A stretch of 64,000 nt of DNA from Empedobacter stercoris (GTDB taxonomy: Bacteria; Bacteroidota; Bacteroidia; Flavobacteriales; Weeksellaceae), in assembly GCF_020281205.1 (NCBI RefSeq), contig NZ_JACXZC010000004.1, forward strand, positions 1 through 64,000. The letters are read 5' to 3'. Below the pieces are notes generated by a model. The model did not search any database. It was not told the DNA's origin and was given only the letters and a program-made list of their open reading frames with translations. Of this stretch, positions 53,386-62,401 are shown one piece after another; position 1 is the stretch's first letter, and each line of letters opens with the position of its first letter. A program made the position numbers and the translations under genes.

Positions 53386-53697
53386 TTAAATTATATAGGG
53401 TGGTGCTCGAAGGCTTTTTTGAGTAAGTAATACTGTTTGTTTTACACGAGTTGTGTAAAGTGTTTTATCTTTTTGAATGAATGATATCGACCATTGAAAT
53501 AATTCGATTTCTGAATCATTTTCGATAAAATGCTGATTGAAATGACAGACTGTACAGCTGTGATCGTGTACGTTAGAGAATTGCTCTTTTAATTCTTTGT
53601 GCTCTTCATTAAAAGCGTGTTCCAATATATGCGCAGATTGATACACTGTCATAAACAGTGAAATCATTAGCATGGTATATTGGATGAATTTTTTCAT
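53386..53697 (-). CDS. Small exported His/Cys protein (HYC_CC_PP-like)
   Basis: A 103-residue protein with an N-terminal membrane or signal helix (YTMLMISLFMTVYQSAHIL), the metal-type motif HDHSCTVCHFNQHF, and the C-terminal RAPPYII. It looks like a distant relative of the protein at 50621-50941. It is first in the receptor cluster and is likely to bind or sense a metal in the periplasm. Confidence 0.65.
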   Translation of the reverse strand: MKKFIQYTMLMISLFMTVYQSAHILEHAFNEEHKELKEQFSNVHDHSCTVCHFNQHFIENDSEIELFQWSISFIQKDKTLYTTRVKQTVLLTQKSLRAPPYII

Positions 53698-53718
53698 TTC
53701 TCTTGCAAAAATACTATT

Positions 53719-54360
53719 TTATTTCATTTCTCTCAATTCTTTTAAGTTTTGTTGAAGTTTTCTTAAAAATAGAAAATAAATAATTCCATAATAAATAGCC
53801 CCTATAATTACGATAAATGTAACAGCTGTTATGATAGCAATCCATCCGTAAAGAGAGGCGTTATCTGTAAGAGGTTGAATGTCATTTACATGTTTTGCTA
53901 AATAAATAGATTGACCTAATTCGTAATAAAACGGTGCAGAGGAAACAATCAAACTCAAAACGGTAAAAAGAATAAATAAATTGACTAATCGACGGAAAGA
54001 GATGATGTTTTTCATTAAATCAACAACAGATTGATTTAGATTTATTTTCTTGTAGTAACGATAAGCCATGACCAAAAATCCGAATGTAATGACTATACTA
54101 AAAACTGATGCAATTTCATAATTGGTAATCGTTTTCTCTTCAACTAATGATTTGACATCATTATTAAAAAAATTTTTCCCCGAAATTAAGACATAGGCAT
54201 TGTAAACAAGAAAAAGGATGAATTCACAAAACGTGAAAATAAACAACCATTTTATTGTTGTTGATGATTTCTTTTTTAACATTTGAAAAATTTGATTTTG
54301 ATCAAATTTTTCTTCTTCCTTGATGGAACCCCAAATTGATTTTAAGTCATCTAACTCCAT
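53719..54360 (-). CDS. Membrane protein coupled to ECF sigma factor
   Basis: A 213-residue protein with a soluble N-terminal part (MELDDLKSIWGSIKEEEKFD) and four hydrophobic helices, the last two ending in a basic tail. It overlaps the sigma gene by one base, the usual place for an anti-sigma factor. I do not see the zinc anti-sigma HxxxCxxC motif, so if it restrains the sigma factor it does so in another way. Confidence 0.65.
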   Translation of the reverse strand: MELDDLKSIWGSIKEEEKFDQNQIFQMLKKKSSTTIKWLFIFTFCEFILFLVYNAYVLISGKNFFNNDVKSLVEEKTITNYEIASVFSIVITFGFLVMAYRYYKKINLNQSVVDLMKNIISFRRLVNLFILFTVLSLIVSSAPFYYELGQSIYLAKHVNDIQPLTDNASLYGWIAIITAVTFIVIIGAIYYGIIYFLFLRKLQQNLKELREMK

Positions 54361-54860
54361 TATTGTTCCATTTTAGACATTATTTCTTTCAATTTAATCT
54401 TCACACGATTCATTTTTACACGCGCATTCACTTCTGAAATTCCTAAAGTTTCGGCAATATCTTTATAAGGTAAATCTTCTAAAAAGAGGAGAACTAAAGC
54501 TCTTTCTACATCATTTAATAGACGAATAGCAGCATACAATAGGGTGATGCGTTCTTCTAAGAATTCGTCTTTTTCTTCTGACTTTAGATGAATAAAATGC
54601 GTTTCGTTTAGGTCAGTTTCGTTTGATTTTGATTTCTTTCTAATTAAAGTAATAGCGGTATTCAAACTAACTCGATACATCCATGTGCTAAATTTAGAAT
54701 CGCCTTTAAATGAATCGTATGAACGCCATAATTGCAAAACAATCTCTTGAAATAAATCGTCATGAGAGTCTTTGTCGTCTGTATAAATACGACAAACCTT
54801 GTGGATTATTCCTTGATTTTTCTCGACTAATTCAGTGAAAATTTTTGCTTTATTGTCCAA
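54360..54860 (-). CDS. RNA polymerase ECF sigma factor
   Basis: A 166-residue group 4 sigma factor. Region 2 (residues about 15-85) has DLFQEIVLQLWRSYDSF and STWMYRVSLNTAI; region 4 (about 105-160) has LLFLEDLPYKDIAETLGIS and the HTH that ends MNRVKIKLKEI. It directs RNA polymerase to a small regulon. A partner membrane gene overlaps its 3' end. A predicted small RNA or leader with a terminator lies just upstream on the same strand, so its expression may be attenuated. Confidence 0.9.
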   Translation of the reverse strand: MDNKAKIFTELVEKNQGIIHKVCRIYTDDKDSHDDLFQEIVLQLWRSYDSFKGDSKFSTWMYRVSLNTAITLIRKKSKSNETDLNETHFIHLKSEEKDEFLEERITLLYAAIRLLNDVERALVLLFLEDLPYKDIAETLGISEVNARVKMNRVKIKLKEIMSKMEQ

Positions 54861-54916
54861 ACTATTGCTTTGTTGACTTTATATGTAGTATAAAAAATTG
54901 AAATGTTACAACCAAA

Positions 54917-55000
54917 AATAAAAAATCCTCTTATATTGCTATAAGAGGATTAACCTAACTAACTTAAACCTATGAAAAGTTGTTCTACTTTTCTATTGCA
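54917..55000 (-). ncRNA. Predicted small RNA or transcribed leader upstream of ECF sigma gene
   Basis: On the minus strand TTG and TATACTTG are separated by 20 bases (within 55000-55035), a good promoter. Transcription would start near 54998. The RNA would hold a hairpin at 54974-54993 (GAAAAGT/ACTTTTC as read on the plus strand), a linker with stops in all frames (complement of AACCTAACTAACTTAAACC), and end in the terminator at 54924-54951. Length is about 80 bases. The sigma gene lies only about 60 bases further on, so it may instead be an attenuated leader. Confidence 0.5.
54924..54951 (-). terminator. Terminator of predicted small RNA
   Basis: A 12-bp perfect stem, AATCCTCTTATA with its complement, and loop TTGC; on the minus strand it is followed by TTTTTTATTTTT. 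Confidence 0.8.
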
Positions 55001-55114
55001 AGTATAGAGAATAATTATTGATTACACAATATTTTTTTTCAATTGTTAAAAATTTACTAAATAACTAAGAATGATTCTAAACTAACTATTATGTTAATGA
55101 AATGATATATTTCA

Positions 55115-55147
55115 TTGTGATTAGAGTAGAGGGATGATTAAATTTGT
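55115..55147 (+). promoter_or_regulatory. Tentative sdhCAB promoter
   Basis: TTG near 55115 and TAAAATTTG ending at 55147, with about 21 bases between. The -7 box has one extra A compared with TAnnTTTG. The ATG follows at 55180. Confidence 0.35.
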
Positions 55148-55179
55148 AGAAATATCTAAAAAATTAAACGAATTGCTTT

Positions 55180-55872
55180 ATGGCAAATGAATCATTACTA
55201 AAATCGTCGATTGGTAGGAAGTTCGCGATGGCGCTTTCAGCGTTATTTTTGATCGTGTTCTTGTTACAGCATTTCGTGATTAATGCGTTATCTGTAATTA
55301 ATCCGAATGGGTTCAATGAAGTTTCGGCTTTCATGAGTAACAACCCTTTTATTCAGTACTTAATGCAACCTATCTTATTAATTGGTGTAGTTTACCACTT
55401 TGTAATGGGGTTTGTATTAGAGGCTCAAAACAAAAAAGCTCGTGGACCAGTTGCTTATCAAAAGTATAATGGTGCTGCAAATGCAACTTGGATGTCAAGA
55501 AATATGATTATTTCTGGATCTGTAATTTTAGTTTTCTTATTATTACACTTGTATGATTTTTGGGTTCCAACAATCATGGATCACTACATTACTCCAAATC
55601 CAGAGTTCGCGCAAGGAAATTACTTTATGAATCATTTAGGTCACGTATTCTCATTAGAAGGTGCTTTAGGATTTGTAAGATTAGTAATTTACATTGTTGC
55701 TTTTGTATTTTTATCATTACACTTACAACATGGTTTTGCTTCTGCATTCCAATCTATTGGTGCAAAACATAGCAAATATACACCTGTAATTGTAGCTTTC
55801 GGGAAATGGTATTCTATTTTAATTCCAGCTGGTTTCATTATCATCGCTGTTTACCATTTTTTTGTTAAATAA
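55180..55872 (+). CDS. sdhC: Succinate dehydrogenase cytochrome b subunit
   Basis: A 230-residue membrane anchor with five hydrophobic helices, the B-type (diheme, single anchor protein) of Bacteroidota. The His ligands for two hemes are in LLQHFVIN, YHFVMGFV, LLHLYDFW, FLSLHLQHG and AVYHFF. It holds SdhA and SdhB to the inner membrane and reduces menaquinone. It is first of sdhC-sdhA-sdhB. Confidence 0.9.
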   Translation: MANESLLKSSIGRKFAMALSALFLIVFLLQHFVINALSVINPNGFNEVSAFMSNNPFIQYLMQPILLIGVVYHFVMGFVLEAQNKKARGPVAYQKYNGAANATWMSRNMIISGSVILVFLLLHLYDFWVPTIMDHYITPNPEFAQGNYFMNHLGHVFSLEGALGFVRLVIYIVAFVFLSLHLQHGFASAFQSIGAKHSKYTPVIVAFGKWYSILIPAGFIIIAVYHFFVK

Positions 55873-55888
55873 TTAAATAATATCAAGA

Positions 55889-57901
55889 ATGAGTATATTA
55901 GATTCTAAATCTCCACAAGGAGATATCGCAAAACAATGGAGCGAACACAAAGCTCACTTAAACTTAGTGGCTCCAAATAACCGTGATAAAATTGATGTTA
56001 TTGTAGTTGGTACAGGTTTAGCTGGAGGTTCTGCTGCTGCTACTTTAGCAGAATTAGGATACAAAGTTAAAGCTTTTTGTTATCAAGATTCTCCACGTCG
56101 TGCTCACTCTATTGCTGCACAAGGAGGGATCAATGCTGCTAAAAACTATAAAGGAGATAACGACTCTATCTACCGTTTATTTTACGATACAATCAAAGGA
56201 GGTGATTACCGTGCTCGTGAGTCTAACGTTTATCGTTTAGCAGAGGTTTCAGGTAATATCATCGACCAATGTGTAATGCAAGGGGTACCTTTTGCACGTG
56301 ATTACGGTGGTTTATTAGATAATCGTTCTTTTGGTGGGGTACAAGTATCTCGTACTTTCTATGCGAAAGGTCAAACAGGACAACAATTATTATTAGGTGC
56401 TTATTCAGCAATGAATCAGCAAATTCACTTAGGGCACATCCAAATGTATAATCGTCACGAAATGTTAGACATTGTACTTGTAGATGGAAAAGCTCGTGGT
56501 ATTATTGCTCGTAATTTAATTACTGGTGAAATCGAAAGACATTCTGCACACGCAGTAGTTATTGCAACTGGTGGATATGGAAACGTATATTTCTTGTCTT
56601 CTAATGCAATGGGATCTAACGTAACTTCTGCTTGGAAAATTCATAAAAAAGGTGCTTTGTTTGCTAACCCATGTTATGTACAAATTCACCCTACTTGTAT
56701 TCCAATTCACGGTACAAATCAATCAAAATTAACGTTGATGTCTGAATCTTTGCGTAACTCTGGTCGTATCTGGGTTCCTAAAAAGAAAGAAGACGCTGAG
56801 GCGATTCGTGCTGGTAAGAAGAAAGCAGTCGATATCAAAGAAGAAGATAGAGATTACTACTTAGAAAGACGTTATCCTGCATTCGGTAACTTAGTTCCTC
56901 GTGACGTTGCTTCTCGTGCTGCTAAAGAGCGTTGTGATGCTGGTTACGGTATTGAAGCAAACGAAACAGGAGAAGGAGTTTACTTAGATTTTACAGATGA
57001 AATTAAGAAAAAAGGTCGTGAAGTTGCATTTGCAAACGGTGATCAAAATCCATCAGATGCTGAAATTGAAAAATTAGGTAAAAAATGGATTGAAGAGAAA
57101 TATGGTAACTTATTTCAAATGTATTATAAAATTACAGATGAGAATCCATATGAGAATCCAATGCGTATCTATCCTGCAATTCACTATACAATGGGTGGTG
57201 TTTGGGTTGATTACAACCTACAATCAACAATACCAGGATGTTTCGTAGCAGGAGAGGCTAACTTCTCTGATCACGGAGCTAACCGTTTAGGAGCTTCTGC
57301 CTTAATGCAAGGTTTAGCAGATGGTTATTTCGTTTTACCTTACACTATAGCAGATTATTTATCAGCTGATATCCGTACAGGTAAAATCCCAACAGATACA
57401 CCTGAATTTGATGAAGCAGAGAAAGCTGTAAAAGATCAAATTCAACACTTCTTAAACAATAAAGGAACTAAAACAGTAGATAGTTTCCACAAACGTTTAG
57501 GAATCATTATGTGGAACAAAGTAGGTATGGCTCGTAACGCAGAAGGTTTAAAAGAAGCGATTGCTGAAATTGCTGCTTTGCGTGAAGAATTCTACCGTGA
57601 CGTGAAAGTGCCTGGTGAGGCTAACGAAATGAATACTGAGTTAGAAAAAGCAGGACGTGTAGCTGACTTCCTTGAATTAGGACAGTTAATGGCTATTGAC
57701 GCACTTAACCGTAACGAATCTTGTGGTGGACACTTCCGTGAGGAGTATCAAACAGAAGAAGGAGAGGCTATGCGTGATGATGCAAACTATGCTTATGTTG
57801 CTGCTTGGGAATACAAAGGAAGCGACATTAACGCAGAGGTTTTACACAAAGAAGAGTTGAATTACAAATATATCGAGCTTAAAACTCGTAGTTATAAATA
57901 A
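55889..57901 (+). CDS. sdhA: Succinate dehydrogenase/fumarate reductase flavoprotein subunit
   Basis: A 670-residue flavoprotein that oxidises succinate to fumarate. The FAD-binding [11 protein letters not shown] is near residue 42, the FAD-linking His is in [15 protein letters not shown], and the active-site region HPTCIPI and GGVWVDYN are in place. It starts 16 bases after sdhC. As in other Bacteroidota the same enzyme may also reduce fumarate. Confidence 0.95.
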   Translation: MSILDSKSPQGDIAKQWSEHKAHLNLVAPNNRDKIDVIVVGTGLAGGSAAATLAELGYKVKAFCYQDSPRRAHSIAAQGGINAAKNYKGDNDSIYRLFYDTIKGGDYRARESNVYRLAEVSGNIIDQCVMQGVPFARDYGGLLDNRSFGGVQVSRTFYAKGQTGQQLLLGAYSAMNQQIHLGHIQMYNRHEMLDIVLVDGKARGIIARNLITGEIERHSAHAVVIATGGYGNVYFLSSNAMGSNVTSAWKIHKKGALFANPCYVQIHPTCIPIHGTNQSKLTLMSESLRNSGRIWVPKKKEDAEAIRAGKKKAVDIKEEDRDYYLERRYPAFGNLVPRDVASRAAKERCDAGYGIEANETGEGVYLDFTDEIKKKGREVAFANGDQNPSDAEIEKLGKKWIEEKYGNLFQMYYKITDENPYENPMRIYPAIHYTMGGVWVDYNLQSTIPGCFVAGEANFSDHGANRLGASALMQGLADGYFVLPYTIADYLSADIRTGKIPTDTPEFDEAEKAVKDQIQHFLNNKGTKTVDSFHKRLGIIMWNKVGMARNAEGLKEAIAEIAALREEFYRDVKVPGEANEMNTELEKAGRVADFLELGQLMAIDALNRNESCGGHFREEYQTEEGEAMRDDANYAYVAAWEYKGSDINAEVLHKEELNYKYIELKTRSYK

Positions 57902-57961
57902 TAAAATCATTTTGCTTGATAGTTTACGATCAAGCAAAATGTCAAAATATCATATAGAATT

Positions 57962-58732
57962 ATGGCATCATCAAAAACAATCAGCATCACGCTGAAAATT
58001 TGGCGTCAAAAAAACGCTAATGCTCAAGGAAAAATGGAAACATATTCCTTAAAAGATGTTTCTACAGATTCTTCTTTCTTAGAAATGCTTGATTTATTAA
58101 ACGAGCAATTAGTAGAGGAAGGAAAAGAGCCAGTTGCTTTCGACCACGATTGTCGTGAAGGTATTTGTGGTATGTGTTCTTTATTCATTAACGGTGAAGC
58201 ACACGGACCAGATAGAGGTGTTACAACTTGTCAATTACACATGCGTAAGTTCAAAGATGGTGAAACGATATACATCGAACCATGGAGATCTGCTGCATTC
58301 CCAGTAATCAAAGATTTAATTGTAGACCGTACATCTTTTGATCGTATTCAACAAGCTGGAGGTTACATTTCTATTAACACATCAGGACGTACAGTAGACG
58401 CAAACAATATTCCTGTAAACAAAATGAATGCAGATGAAGCGTTTGACGCTGCAACATGTATTGGTTGTGGAGCATGTGTTGCAACTTGTAAAAATGGATC
58501 AGCAATGTTATTCGTAGGAGCAAAAGTTTCTCAATTCGCATTGTTACCTCAAGGACAAGTAGAAGCTGCTCGTCGTGCTCAGAAAATGGTTGCTCAGATG
58601 GACTTAGAAGGTTTTGGTAACTGTACAAATACAGGTGCTTGTGAAGTTGAATGTCCTAAAGGAATTTCTTTAGATAACATCGCACGTATGAACCGTGAGT
58701 ATTTATCTGCTAAAATTGTATCACAAGAATAA
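57962..58732 (+). CDS. sdhB: Succinate dehydrogenase iron-sulfur subunit
   Basis: A 256-residue electron-transfer subunit. Cys residues for three clusters are visible: [12 protein letters not shown] with CQLHM for [2Fe-2S], [11 protein letters not shown] for the [4Fe-4S] and [15 protein letters not shown] for the third site. It passes electrons from SdhA to the heme in SdhC. It is last in the operon, followed by a terminator. Confidence 0.95.
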   Translation: MASSKTISITLKIWRQKNANAQGKMETYSLKDVSTDSSFLEMLDLLNEQLVEEGKEPVAFDHDCREGICGMCSLFINGEAHGPDRGVTTCQLHMRKFKDGETIYIEPWRSAAFPVIKDLIVDRTSFDRIQQAGGYISINTSGRTVDANNIPVNKMNADEAFDAATCIGCGACVATCKNGSAMLFVGAKVSQFALLPQGQVEAARRAQKMVAQMDLEGFGNCTNTGACEVECPKGISLDNIARMNREYLSAKIVSQE

Positions 58733-58753
58733 TACATTCTGATATATATTTAT

Positions 58754-58781
58754 AAAAGAGAGGCATATGTCTCTCTTTTTT
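58754..58781 (+). terminator. Terminator after sdhCAB
   Basis: A 9-bp stem AAAAGAGAG/CTCTCTTTT with an 8-base loop that can pair further, then T. Confidence 0.85.
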
Positions 58782-58801
58782 TGTGCTTTAAAAAAGCATA
58801 A

Positions 58802-58833
58802 AAAAAGGATTTCAATTGCTTGAAATCCTTCCC
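58802..58833 (-). repeat. 32-base hairpin element, copy 1
   Basis: It contains an 11-bp perfect stem, AAGGATTTCAA-TTGC-TTGAAATCCTT (58805-58830). It is identical over 32 bases to copy 2. On the minus strand it reads GGG-hairpin-TTTTT, a terminator. To its right, CAATG..CATTG and TCAAA..TTTGA inverted repeats suggest a folded minus-strand RNA ending here. Confidence 0.65.
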
Positions 58834-59020
58834 AATGTCAAATTCTTTCCTTTGAATAAGTCCATTGTAATTTGTCCTTTCTAAATGATTATAAAAAAAG
58901 AATTTTATAAATAGAACAAATATCTATTTTTAATAATAAATGATATACACTCATATATGACTAATAATAAAGTCTTATATAAACTATGAGCCGAAATCAA
59001 TTAAAAAGAACGTCTGGTTT

Positions 59021-59052
59021 AAAAAGGATTTCAATTGCTTGAAATCCTTCCC
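59021..59052 (-). repeat. 32-base hairpin element, copy 2
   Basis: Identical to copy 1, 219 bases away. To its right, CGAAATTTTT (59053-59062) pairs with AAAAATTTCG (near 59114-59123) and encloses a TTCCA..TGGAA stem, so a minus-strand RNA of roughly 100 bases ending in this terminator is plausible. No coding frame is supported in 58834-59300. Confidence 0.65.
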
Positions 59053-59308
59053 GAAATTTTTGATAATGATTTGAATTAACTTCCACCTTTAAATGGAAAT
59101 TCTCTGTCGGCTTAAAAATTTCGTTATTTTCATGGGAAAAACAATTATTGATTTTAATGTTCTGTTTTAAAACAACTCAAGTATTCTAAAGTCCTGAACG
59201 AATAATTATTAATTCCTTGATGTAAAATTAATGACAAAAATCATGTTCAGCAAATTATTTTGCATTAATTTAAAAAGTTTAACACATCAATAATGGATAA
59301 GATAAATA

Positions 59309-59337
59309 AAAATCCAGCACATTATGTGCTGGATTTT
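59309..59337 (-). terminator. Terminator after htpG
   Basis: A 13-bp perfect stem, AAAATCCAGCACA and complement, loop TTA; a T run follows on the minus strand. Confidence 0.9.
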
Positions 59338-59371
59338 AAGCTTAAGACGACTAAAATATAGTGTTCTGAGA

Positions 59372-61252
59372 TTATTTAATGTTCTTAAAACTTCTATTGA
59401 TAAAATTTGTTAATTCTTTACCTTTTAACAATCCTTGTGATAATTTTGCTAAATCTAATGCTTGATTAATCAATGCATCTTTTTCTTCCTTCGATTCTTT
59501 TGCTAAAATTTCTGTTGCTAATTCTGAGTTTGCATTTACGACAACATTATACATTTCTGGAAAATTACCCATTCCAAACACTCCTGCACCACCAGAAGTT
59601 TGCATATCTTTCATTCTGCGCATAAATTCTGATTGTGTAATGATGAATGGTGCATCTGTTCCAGATAAATCTTCTAATTGAATGGTGTATGATTTGTTGT
59701 TGATAGAGGCTGTGATATCCGTTTTCAATTTTTCTTTGTCTTCATCCGATAATTTAGAAATTTTTACTTCATCTTTTTCAATCAAATTATTGATATGATC
59801 TGCATCAACTCGAACAAAAGTTACATTTTCTTTTGTTGATTCTAATTTCTGAATCAAATGAGAAGAAATAGGAGAGTCTAATAAAATAATTTCGTAACCT
59901 TTCTCTTTTGCAATTTGAATATATTGATCTTGCCCATCAACATCAGAAGAATAAAGTACAACTAATTTTCCATCTTTGTTGGTTTGATTATCTTTTATCG
60001 AAGCATTCAATTCTTCCCATGTAAAGTATTTACCATCTACAGTTGGATACAATGCAAATTTGTCCGATTTTTCGAAGAATTTATCTTCCGAAATCATTCC
60101 ATATTCAATCACAACTTTAATGTCGTTCCATTTTTGTTCATAATCTTCACGATTCTGATTCATTAATGAAGACATTTTATCTGCTACTTTTTTCGTGATA
60201 TGTGCCGAAATTTTCTTCACAGCACCGTCTGCTTGTAAGTAAGAACGAGAAACATTCAACGGGATGTCTGGAGAATCTATCACACCACGTAATAGCATCA
60301 AGAAATCAGGAACAATTCCTTTTACTTCATCTGTTACAAACACTTGATTTTGGTATAACTGAATACGATCTTTATCGATATTAATGTTGTTTCCTAATTT
60401 AGGGAAGAATAAAATTCCAGTTAAATTAAACGGATAATCAACATTTAGGTGAATGTGAAACAATGGCTCTTCGAATTGCATTGGATACAATTCTCTGTAG
60501 AAATTTTGGTAATCTTCGTCTGACAGTTCAGATGGCGTTTTAGTCCAAGCTGGATTTGTATTATTGATGATATCATCTACTTCAATTTCTTCTGGTTTTG
60601 CATCTTCTGCAGCACCTTCTGGTAAAGGAAGTGTTTCTTTTTTTGTTCCAAATTTGATTGGAATTGGCATGAATTTATTGTACTTTGTCAATAATTCACG
60701 GATTTTCCATTCATCTAAAAATTCTTTCGAATCTTCAGCAATATGTAAAATAATTTCTGTTCCACGCTCTGTTTTATCCGAATTTTCTAATGTAAATTCA
60801 GGCGATCCATCACATGTCCAATGCACTGCGGGGTCATCTTTGTACGATTTTGTGATAATTTCTACTTTATCAGCAACCATAAAAGCAGAATAGAAACCTA
60901 AACCAAAATGTCCAATAATTCCATCCGCATCTTTATGTTGATTGATAAATTCTTCAGCACCAGAAAACGCCACTTGATTGATGTATTTTTCCACTTCATC
61001 AGCTGTCATTCCAAGTCCTTGATCAATAATGTGTAAAGTGTTATCTTCTTTATTGATTTTTACTTCAATTTTTGGATTTCCGTATTCTACTTTTGCATCA
61101 CCAATACTTGTTAAGTGTTTTAACTTCAATGTTGCATCAGAAGCATTCGAAATTAACTCACGCAAAAATATTTCGTGATCACTGTATAAAAACTTCTTAA
61201 TTAATGGAAAAATATTCTCTACCGAAACATTAATACTTCCTTTATTCATCAT
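59372..61252 (-). CDS. htpG: Molecular chaperone HtpG (Hsp90)
   Basis: A 626-residue ATP-dependent chaperone. The N-terminal GHKL ATPase has ELISNASDATLKLKHL, IIDQGLGMTADEVEKYINQ, and GHFGLGFYSAFMVADKVE; the middle domain has LYQNQVFVTDEV and PLNVSRSYLQ; the C-terminal dimer domain follows. There is no C-terminal MEEVD, as usual in bacteria. The start may be either of two adjacent ATGs. Confidence 0.95.
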   Translation of the reverse strand: MMNKGSINVSVENIFPLIKKFLYSDHEIFLRELISNASDATLKLKHLTSIGDAKVEYGNPKIEVKINKEDNTLHIIDQGLGMTADEVEKYINQVAFSGAEEFINQHKDADGIIGHFGLGFYSAFMVADKVEIITKSYKDDPAVHWTCDGSPEFTLENSDKTERGTEIILHIAEDSKEFLDEWKIRELLTKYNKFMPIPIKFGTKKETLPLPEGAAEDAKPEEIEVDDIINNTNPAWTKTPSELSDEDYQNFYRELYPMQFEEPLFHIHLNVDYPFNLTGILFFPKLGNNINIDKDRIQLYQNQVFVTDEVKGIVPDFLMLLRGVIDSPDIPLNVSRSYLQADGAVKKISAHITKKVADKMSSLMNQNREDYEQKWNDIKVVIEYGMISEDKFFEKSDKFALYPTVDGKYFTWEELNASIKDNQTNKDGKLVVLYSSDVDGQDQYIQIAKEKGYEIILLDSPISSHLIQKLESTKENVTFVRVDADHINNLIEKDEVKISKLSDEDKEKLKTDITASINNKSYTIQLEDLSGTDAPFIITQSEFMRRMKDMQTSGGAGVFGMGNFPEMYNVVVNANSELATEILAKESKEEKDALINQALDLAKLSQGLLKGKELTNFINRSFKNIK

Positions 61253-61431
61253 TATTGTATTTTTTATTTTTAATAATTAGTTTTTCTTGCAAATTGTCTG
61301 AATCATCAGATTTGTTGATTGGTTTTTAAATTTCAAAAGACATTCCAAAGGAAAGGTTTATGACATTTTGTCTTAAAATAGATCTTGTAAAATGCTGATA
61401 TTTGCTTAATTTTCGGTTAAAATTTAGAAAG

Positions 61432-62313
61432 ATGAAATTCGGAAAAGTAGAAAATCCAGAATTGGTAGATTTTACATTGCCAAAAACACCAAAAGAAACA
61501 ATTGACTTATTAAATAAAATTGATAAAACTGATGATTTTGAGGTCTATGTAGGCTGTGCAAAATGGAATAAACAAGATTTGAAGAATTTTTATCCGCCTA
61601 AAACAAAAGATGAATTAACTTATTATTCAACGCAATTTAATAGTATTGAACTGAACGCAACTTATTATCGTTCTCCAACTAAAGAAGTTGTAGAAACTTG
61701 GACAAATAAAACGCCGAATGATTTCAAATTCTTTCCGAAAATTCCGCAAAGTATAAGTCATTATGGAAGATTGCAAAATGTGACGGATAAATTGAATCAA
61801 TATTTGGACGCTGTTGCGTTGTTTGAAGAAAAGTTAGGCATGATTTTCTTGCAAATGCACGAAAACTTTGCACCAAAAGATTTTGATAAACTTCAAAATT
61901 TCATTGAAAACTTTCCGAAAGGTTATCCGTTAGCGGTTGAACTCCGTCATGAAGAGTGGTTTTCGAACGAAGAAAATTTTAATCGATTAGTAACATTATT
62001 AGAAGAACATAATATTTCGAATATTATTGTTGATACAGCGGGTAGGCGAGATATGGTGCATATGCGACTGACTTCCTCAGAAGCTTTTGTGCGTTTTGTT
62101 GGAGCTAATATACCGTCCGATTATGATCGTTTAGATGAATGGATTGAAACAATTAAACTTTGGAAAGCCGAAGGATTAGAAAAATTATATTTCTTTATTC
62201 ATCAAAATTTGGAACTTGAATCTCCAATGTTAGCTAAATATTTCATCAAGAAATTAAACAATGATTTAGATTTGGATATTCGTGGACCACAAGATGAATT
62301 GACGTTGTTTTGA
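61432..62313 (+). CDS. DUF72 domain protein
   Basis: A 293-residue TIM-barrel-like protein with the DUF72 pattern: YVGCAKWNKQDLKNFYPP, then YYSTQFNSIELNATYYR, FKFFPKIPQSISH and PLAVELRHEEWF. The family (YecE) has no established function. I take the ATG at 61432; the frame also extends upstream with TTG. Confidence 0.85.
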   Translation: MKFGKVENPELVDFTLPKTPKETIDLLNKIDKTDDFEVYVGCAKWNKQDLKNFYPPKTKDELTYYSTQFNSIELNATYYRSPTKEVVETWTNKTPNDFKFFPKIPQSISHYGRLQNVTDKLNQYLDAVALFEEKLGMIFLQMHENFAPKDFDKLQNFIENFPKGYPLAVELRHEEWFSNEENFNRLVTLLEEHNISNIIVDTAGRRDMVHMRLTSSEAFVRFVGANIPSDYDRLDEWIETIKLWKAEGLEKLYFFIHQNLELESPMLAKYFIKKLNNDLDLDIRGPQDELTLF

Positions 62314-62359
62314 TCGAAAAATTATTGTAGAATAAGCGCATTTTATAAATTGTTTCCAT

Positions 62360-62367
62360 TAATTTTG
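62360..62367 (+). promoter_or_regulatory. Candidate -7 promoter box (TAATTTTG)
   Basis: It matches TAnnTTTG and lies 34 bases before the carbamoyltransferase ATG. No -33 TTG at the expected distance. Confidence 0.4.
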
Positions 62368-62401
62368 TAGGACAAATAAAATCAAAAGATTCTTCTTATT
62401 T

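Noticed and set aside
53719-54360. A classical zinc anti-sigma factor
   Set aside because: The HxxxCxxC motif is not present, so only its position supports such a role.
58802-59052. The two identical hairpins as a CRISPR array
   Set aside because: Only two copies exist, the spacing is 219 bases, and no cas gene is nearby.
59021-59130. 6S RNA or SRP RNA
   Set aside because: The folded part is too short for 6S RNA, and the conserved SRP loop sequence is missing.
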